A DNA stretch of 6,433 nucleotides, from assembly GCA_015486505.1 (NCBI GenBank), contig WFRP01000143.1:1-6433 (forward strand), written 5' to 3'. The position numbers and the translations under genes are program-made. Shown one piece after another: positions 4,869-6,433 of this stretch. The notes beneath the pieces are model-generated. The model saw only the letters and a program-made list of their open reading frames with translations, was not told the DNA's origin and ran no database searches. The number at the start of each line of letters is the position of its first letter. Position 1 is the stretch's first letter. The DNA is from Pseudomonadota bacterium (GTDB lineage Bacteria; Desulfobacterota; Anaeroferrophillalia; Anaeroferrophillales; Tharpellaceae).

Positions 4869-6268
4869 CTACCGCGACCGTGGCCCTGTTTGTCATTTTA
4901 TTTCTGCTGCTGATTACCGGTATGCCGATAGCTTTTGCTCTGGGGCTTTCCAGTATCACGACAATTCTATTCTTCTCGAATGATTCTTTAGCTTCAATCG
5001 CGCTCAAACTTTTCGCGTCCCAGTCCGAGCATTATACCTTATTAGCTATTCCTTTTTTTATCCTTTCCTCCGCCTTTCTATCGACCGGCGGGGTCGCTAA
5101 CCGAATCATAAATTTTGCCATCGACTGCGTCGGCTGGATTCGCGGTGGTCTGGCAATGGCTTCAGTCCTGGCCTGTATGATTTTTGCCGCGGTTTCCGGT
5201 TCTTCACCGGCCACGGTCGCGGCCATCGGCTCAATTGTTATCGCCGGTATGGTCAAGGCCGGTTATCCGGAATCGCTGGCTGCCGGCGTGATTACCAATG
5301 CCGGTACTCTGGGAATCCTGATTCCGCCTTCAATTGTTATGCTGGTTTACGCGGCGGCGACCGAAGAGTCGGCCGCCCGGCTTTTTATGGCGGGATTCCT
5401 GCCGGGCCTGATGATGGGTTCAATGTTGATGCTGGTTATTTATATTGTCGCCCGAGTGAAAAAACTGCCGGCCCAGCCCTGGGTCGGATTCGGCAATTTG
5501 CTCCGTTCCGGTTGCAGCGCCGGTTGGGGCCTGATGCTGATTGTTATCGTTTTAGGTTCTATCTATGGCGGGATTGCGAGCCCGACCGAGGCCGCTGCGG
5601 TTTCCGCGGTTTATGCTTTTTTTATCGCGATTTTTATTTATCGTGACATGGGGCCTTTAAAAGGTGTGTCCTGGAGAGAAGCTGACGAGTCCTGGGGCGG
5701 CACTGTCGGGCGCAACCTGAAATTGACACTGATGGCGTTGCCGCGCTCGCTGGTTCATGCCGACGTTCATAAGGTGATGATGGATGCCTCCCGGGTTTCG
5801 ATTATGCTGCTTTTCATTATCGGTAACGCGATGCTGTTTGCGCATGTGTTGACAACTGAGCGGATTCCGCATCATCTGGCAGCCATGATTGTCGGCTGGG
5901 GGTTGCCGGCCTGGGGCTTTTTGATGGTGGTCAATGTCCTTCTGCTGATGGCCGGAAATTTTATGGAGCCGTCGGCCATTATCCTGATTATGGCTCCGAT
6001 CCTCTTCCCGATTGCGGTTAAGCTGGGCATCGACCCGATTCATCTTGGGGTGATTATGGTGGTTAATATGGAGATCGGTATGATTACCCCGCCGGTGGGC
6101 CTCAACCTCTTTGTGACGGCCGGGATAACCGGCCACAACCTGACCTGGGTTTTGAAGGCGGCCTTGCCGTGGCTTTTGATTCTGCTGGTGTTCTTGCTGC
6201 TGATTACCTACATTCCGCAGATTTCACTGTTTTTACCGGAATATATCGACTACCTGAAAGGTTTTTGA
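4865..6268 (+). CDS. dctM: TRAP transporter large permease DctM
   Basis: This 467-residue inner-membrane protein is the transport subunit, moving substrate from DctP inward with a sodium or proton gradient. It is almost entirely hydrophobic, with about a dozen helices and two re-entrant hairpins in inverted-repeat arrangement. Diagnostic motifs are AIPFFILSSAFLSTGG (61-76), SGSSPATVAAIGS (111-123), GTLGILIPPSIVML (147-160), YGGIASPTEAAAVSA (234-248), GNFMEPSAIILIMAPIL (364-380), NMEIGMITPPVGLNLF (401-416) and PQISLFLPE (451-459). The paired SGSSPAT/TPPVG hairpins are those lining the substrate and cation site. It is about 40 residues longer than the usual 425-430. The excess appears to lie in the polar loop at about 260-308 (RDMGPLKGVSWREADESW and onward) between the two halves. 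The start overlaps the dctQ stop. It is the last gene, and no terminator is visible in the 14 bases before repeat copy 3. Confidence 0.95.
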   Translation: MTTATVALFVILFLLLITGMPIAFALGLSSITTILFFSNDSLASIALKLFASQSEHYTLLAIPFFILSSAFLSTGGVANRIINFAIDCVGWIRGGLAMASVLACMIFAAVSGSSPATVAAIGSIVIAGMVKAGYPESLAAGVITNAGTLGILIPPSIVMLVYAAATEESAARLFMAGFLPGLMMGSMLMLVIYIVARVKKLPAQPWVGFGNLLRSGCSAGWGLMLIVIVLGSIYGGIASPTEAAAVSAVYAFFIAIFIYRDMGPLKGVSWREADESWGGTVGRNLKLTLMALPRSLVHADVHKVMMDASRVSIMLLFIIGNAMLFAHVLTTERIPHHLAAMIVGWGLPAWGFLMVVNVLLLMAGNFMEPSAIILIMAPILFPIAVKLGIDPIHLGVIMVVNMEIGMITPPVGLNLFVTAGITGHNLTWVLKAALPWLLILLVFLLLITYIPQISLFLPEYIDYLKGF

Positions 6269-6282
6269 AGGTTAAATTATAG

Positions 6283-6433
6283 GTAACTATTCAGCCGAAT
6301 CCGGGGTCGGGCGCGGTTTTTCTCCGCCAGGCGTTAAGATTTCTGTTTTTCCTTTAAGCTCGCTGCGCCCGCCTTGCAAAACTCGCTTACGCTCAAACAG
6401 TTGCAATGCTAATGGGCTCCCGCTCGCTTCCGA
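6283..6433 (-). repeat. IS66-like MITE copy 3, inverted (far end outside window)
   Basis: GTAACTATTCAGCC begins at 6283. The reverse complement of 6283-6433 aligns without gaps to 48-198 with three differences, and to the matching part of copy 2 with five. Two adjacent substitutions at 6328-6329 are private to this copy. Its orientation is opposite to copies 1 and 2. It starts 14 bases after the dctM stop, so the operon transcript probably enters it. If complete it would end near 6523, and the bases just before it (AATTATAG, 6275-6282) would be expected again after that end. The window stops before this can be seen. Confidence 0.87.

Noticed and set aside
5657..6136. 159-codon reverse-strand frame under dctM
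   Set aside because: It is a His/Asn/Gln-rich shadow of the strongly supported dctM reading frame, with no domain. The same applies to the other antisense frames under the kinase, dctP and dctQ.

Overview
The window carries a compact solute-uptake module of the kind found in Gram-negative Proteobacteria and Desulfobacterota: a membrane histidine kinase and its response regulator, followed by a three-gene TRAP transporter (dctP-dctQ-dctM), all on the + strand. Three copies of one short transposon-like repeat lie before, inside and after the module. The secreted binding protein, the separate small and large TRAP permeases and the dispersed CTCTGCGT-type and CCACAGAT-type repeats would fit an anaerobic or sulfate-reducing Desulfobacterota member. 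That placement is inference; no taxonomic marker gene is present.

Layout. 1-198: right part of repeat copy 1, cut by the window edge. 199-432: no gene, but two long imperfect inverted repeats. 433-2187: sensor kinase with a periplasmic double-Cache-like domain resembling DctB and a HisKA_3/NarX-type transmitter. 2184-2822: NarL/LuxR-type response regulator, overlapping the kinase stop by 4 bases. 2823-3287: intergenic region with a perfect palindrome that may be an operator, a hairpin with a T-tract, a complete 241-bp repeat copy 2 flanked by an 8-bp target duplication, and a short leader with a GC-rich hairpin. 3288-4283 dctP, 4305-4868 dctQ, 4865-6268 dctM. 6283-6433: repeat copy 3, inverted relative to the others and cut by the right edge.

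How it works together (inference from family knowledge and gene order). The kinase would sense an external carboxylate through its Cache domain and phosphorylate the regulator at D54, which would then act on the TRAP promoter. DctP captures the carboxylate in the periplasm and hands it to the DctQM permease, which imports it using a sodium or proton gradient. C4-dicarboxylates are the best guess for both sensor and transporter, but the sequence does not prove the substrate.

The most notable observations are the repeat family, whose ends (5'-GTAA) and 8-bp target duplication match the IS66 family and suggest a non-autonomous IS66-type MITE; the precise reconstruction of the copy 2 insertion site, which split a hairpin and moved a possible regulator operator about 249 bp away from dctP; and the pairing of a DctB-like sensor with a NarX-type rather than NtrB-type kinase core. 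I see no CRISPR, tRNA, rRNA, toxin-antitoxin or phage-defence genes, and nothing that amounts to a wholly new system.
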